In this document: piece after piece, positions 6,975-7,069 of the stretch
How the letters are laid out: each line of letters opens with the position of its first letter
How positions within the stretch are numbered: the stretch's first letter is position 1
Assembly: GCA_964390695.1 (NCBI GenBank)
Contig: CAYMKI010000154.1
Span: forward strand, 1-7,069
Direction: 5' to 3'
DNA: 7,069 bases
From: CAWACC01 sp964390695
Lineage (GTDB): Bacteria; Chlamydiota; Chlamydiia; Chlamydiales; Parachlamydiaceae
Notes under the pieces: model-generated
Seen by the model: the letters and a program-made list of their open reading frames with translations, nothing else
Told to the model about the DNA's origin: nothing
The model's database searches: none
Made by a program: the position numbers and the translations under genes

Positions 6975-7016
6975 ATAACCTCACGCTGTTAATTAATAAT
7001 AATTTTGCGGTTATAT
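6973..7016 (-). promoter_or_regulatory. Possible 5' leader hairpin covering the ribosome site and start codon of the large gene
   Basis: On the minus strand ATATAACC (7016-7009) is a perfect complement of GGTTATAT (6980-6973), with a 28-nt loop. The downstream arm contains the last two G of the Shine-Dalgarno and the first two bases of the ATG, so pairing would block initiation. With a transcription start near 7014, six to seven of the eight pairs would be in the RNA. The stem is AU-rich with a long loop, so it would be weak alone. A protein, temperature or ion effect is possible but unproven. Confidence 0.25.
6979..6984 (-). promoter_or_regulatory. Ribosome binding site of the large hydrolase gene
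   Basis: On the minus strand GTGAGG lies 4 nt before the ATG at 6974-6972, a slightly short but workable spacing. It supports this ATG as the start. The two G residues nearest the start also belong to the inverted repeat at 6973-7016. Confidence 0.6.
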
Positions 7017-7020
7017 TACT

Positions 7021-7050
7021 ATTATAATTAAATAATTAATTATAAAACAA
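7021..7050 (-). promoter_or_regulatory. Putative promoter of the large hydrolase gene
   Basis: On the minus strand a perfect TATAAT (7026-7021) follows TTGTTT (7050-7045) with an 18-bp spacer. Transcription would start around 7014 and leave a leader of about 40 nt. The region 6991-7050 has only 6 G/C in 60 bases, so the -10 match could be fortuitous, but the spacing, position and AT-rich spacer fit a real promoter. Confidence 0.45.
7022..7045. repeat. Perfect AT-only palindrome inside the promoter of the large gene
   Basis: TTATAATTAA (7022-7031) and TTAATTATAA (7036-7045) are perfect inverted 10-bp arms around the 4-base centre ATAA. The palindrome overlaps the -10 element and fills the spacer up to the -35, a classical place for a repressor operator. 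All bases are A or T, which raises the probability of chance occurrence. Confidence 0.4.
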
Positions 7051-7069
7051 ATGACAGGTTGATTTTGTG

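Noticed and set aside
1..7069. CRISPR arrays, tRNA/rRNA genes, insertion sequences or attachment sites
   Set aside because: No regularly spaced repeats, tRNA-like folds, transposase motifs or terminal inverted repeats were seen.

Overview
This window most likely comes from an environmental (Parachlamydiales-type) member of the Chlamydiota. Two things point there. The C-terminal domain of the large minus-strand gene resembles the chlamydial CHLPS/DUF818 hydrolase family. The metal importer has the solute-binding protein, ATPase, single permease order that I recall for the CT415-CT417 cluster of Chlamydia trachomatis. Both attributions are from memory and were not searched. Base composition is moderate in the coding regions and very AT-rich at both window ends (24 G/C in the first 92 bases, 18 G/C in the last 89).

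Layout: bases 1-92 are an AT-rich promoter and leader. Bases 93-2591 (+) hold a compact three-gene operon, znuA-znuC-znuB, with 15-bp gaps, encoding a high-affinity zinc (possibly manganese) ABC importer. znuA starts with TTG and carries a natural run of six histidines in its metal-binding loop. At 2592-2600 the operon meets, tail to tail, a single very long minus-strand gene (2601-6974, 1457 residues). An imperfect inverted repeat spans this junction. Bases 6975-7069 are the AT-rich upstream region of that long gene, with a plausible promoter, a palindrome inside the promoter, and an inverted repeat that could pair over the ribosome binding site and start codon. No stretch longer than 300 bases lacks a gene.

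The importer is ordinary biology: ZnuA captures the metal outside the inner membrane, ZnuB forms the channel, and ZnuC powers it. The long gene is the unusual element. It combines an unrecognised N-terminal region of about 500 residues, a class-3-lipase-like alpha/beta hydrolase region (nucleophile Ser801 in GHSLGG, with plausible Asp874 and His924), and a second CHLPS/DUF818-like alpha/beta hydrolase domain (plausible triad Ser1302, Asp1384, His1414). It has no signal peptide or obvious membrane segment. The lipase catalytic motif is encoded across an uninterrupted run of eight G on the coding strand. Gain or loss of a single G would end translation within about ten codons, so this could act as an on/off switch. 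The importer and the long gene are convergent and look independently expressed; nothing in the sequence links their functions.
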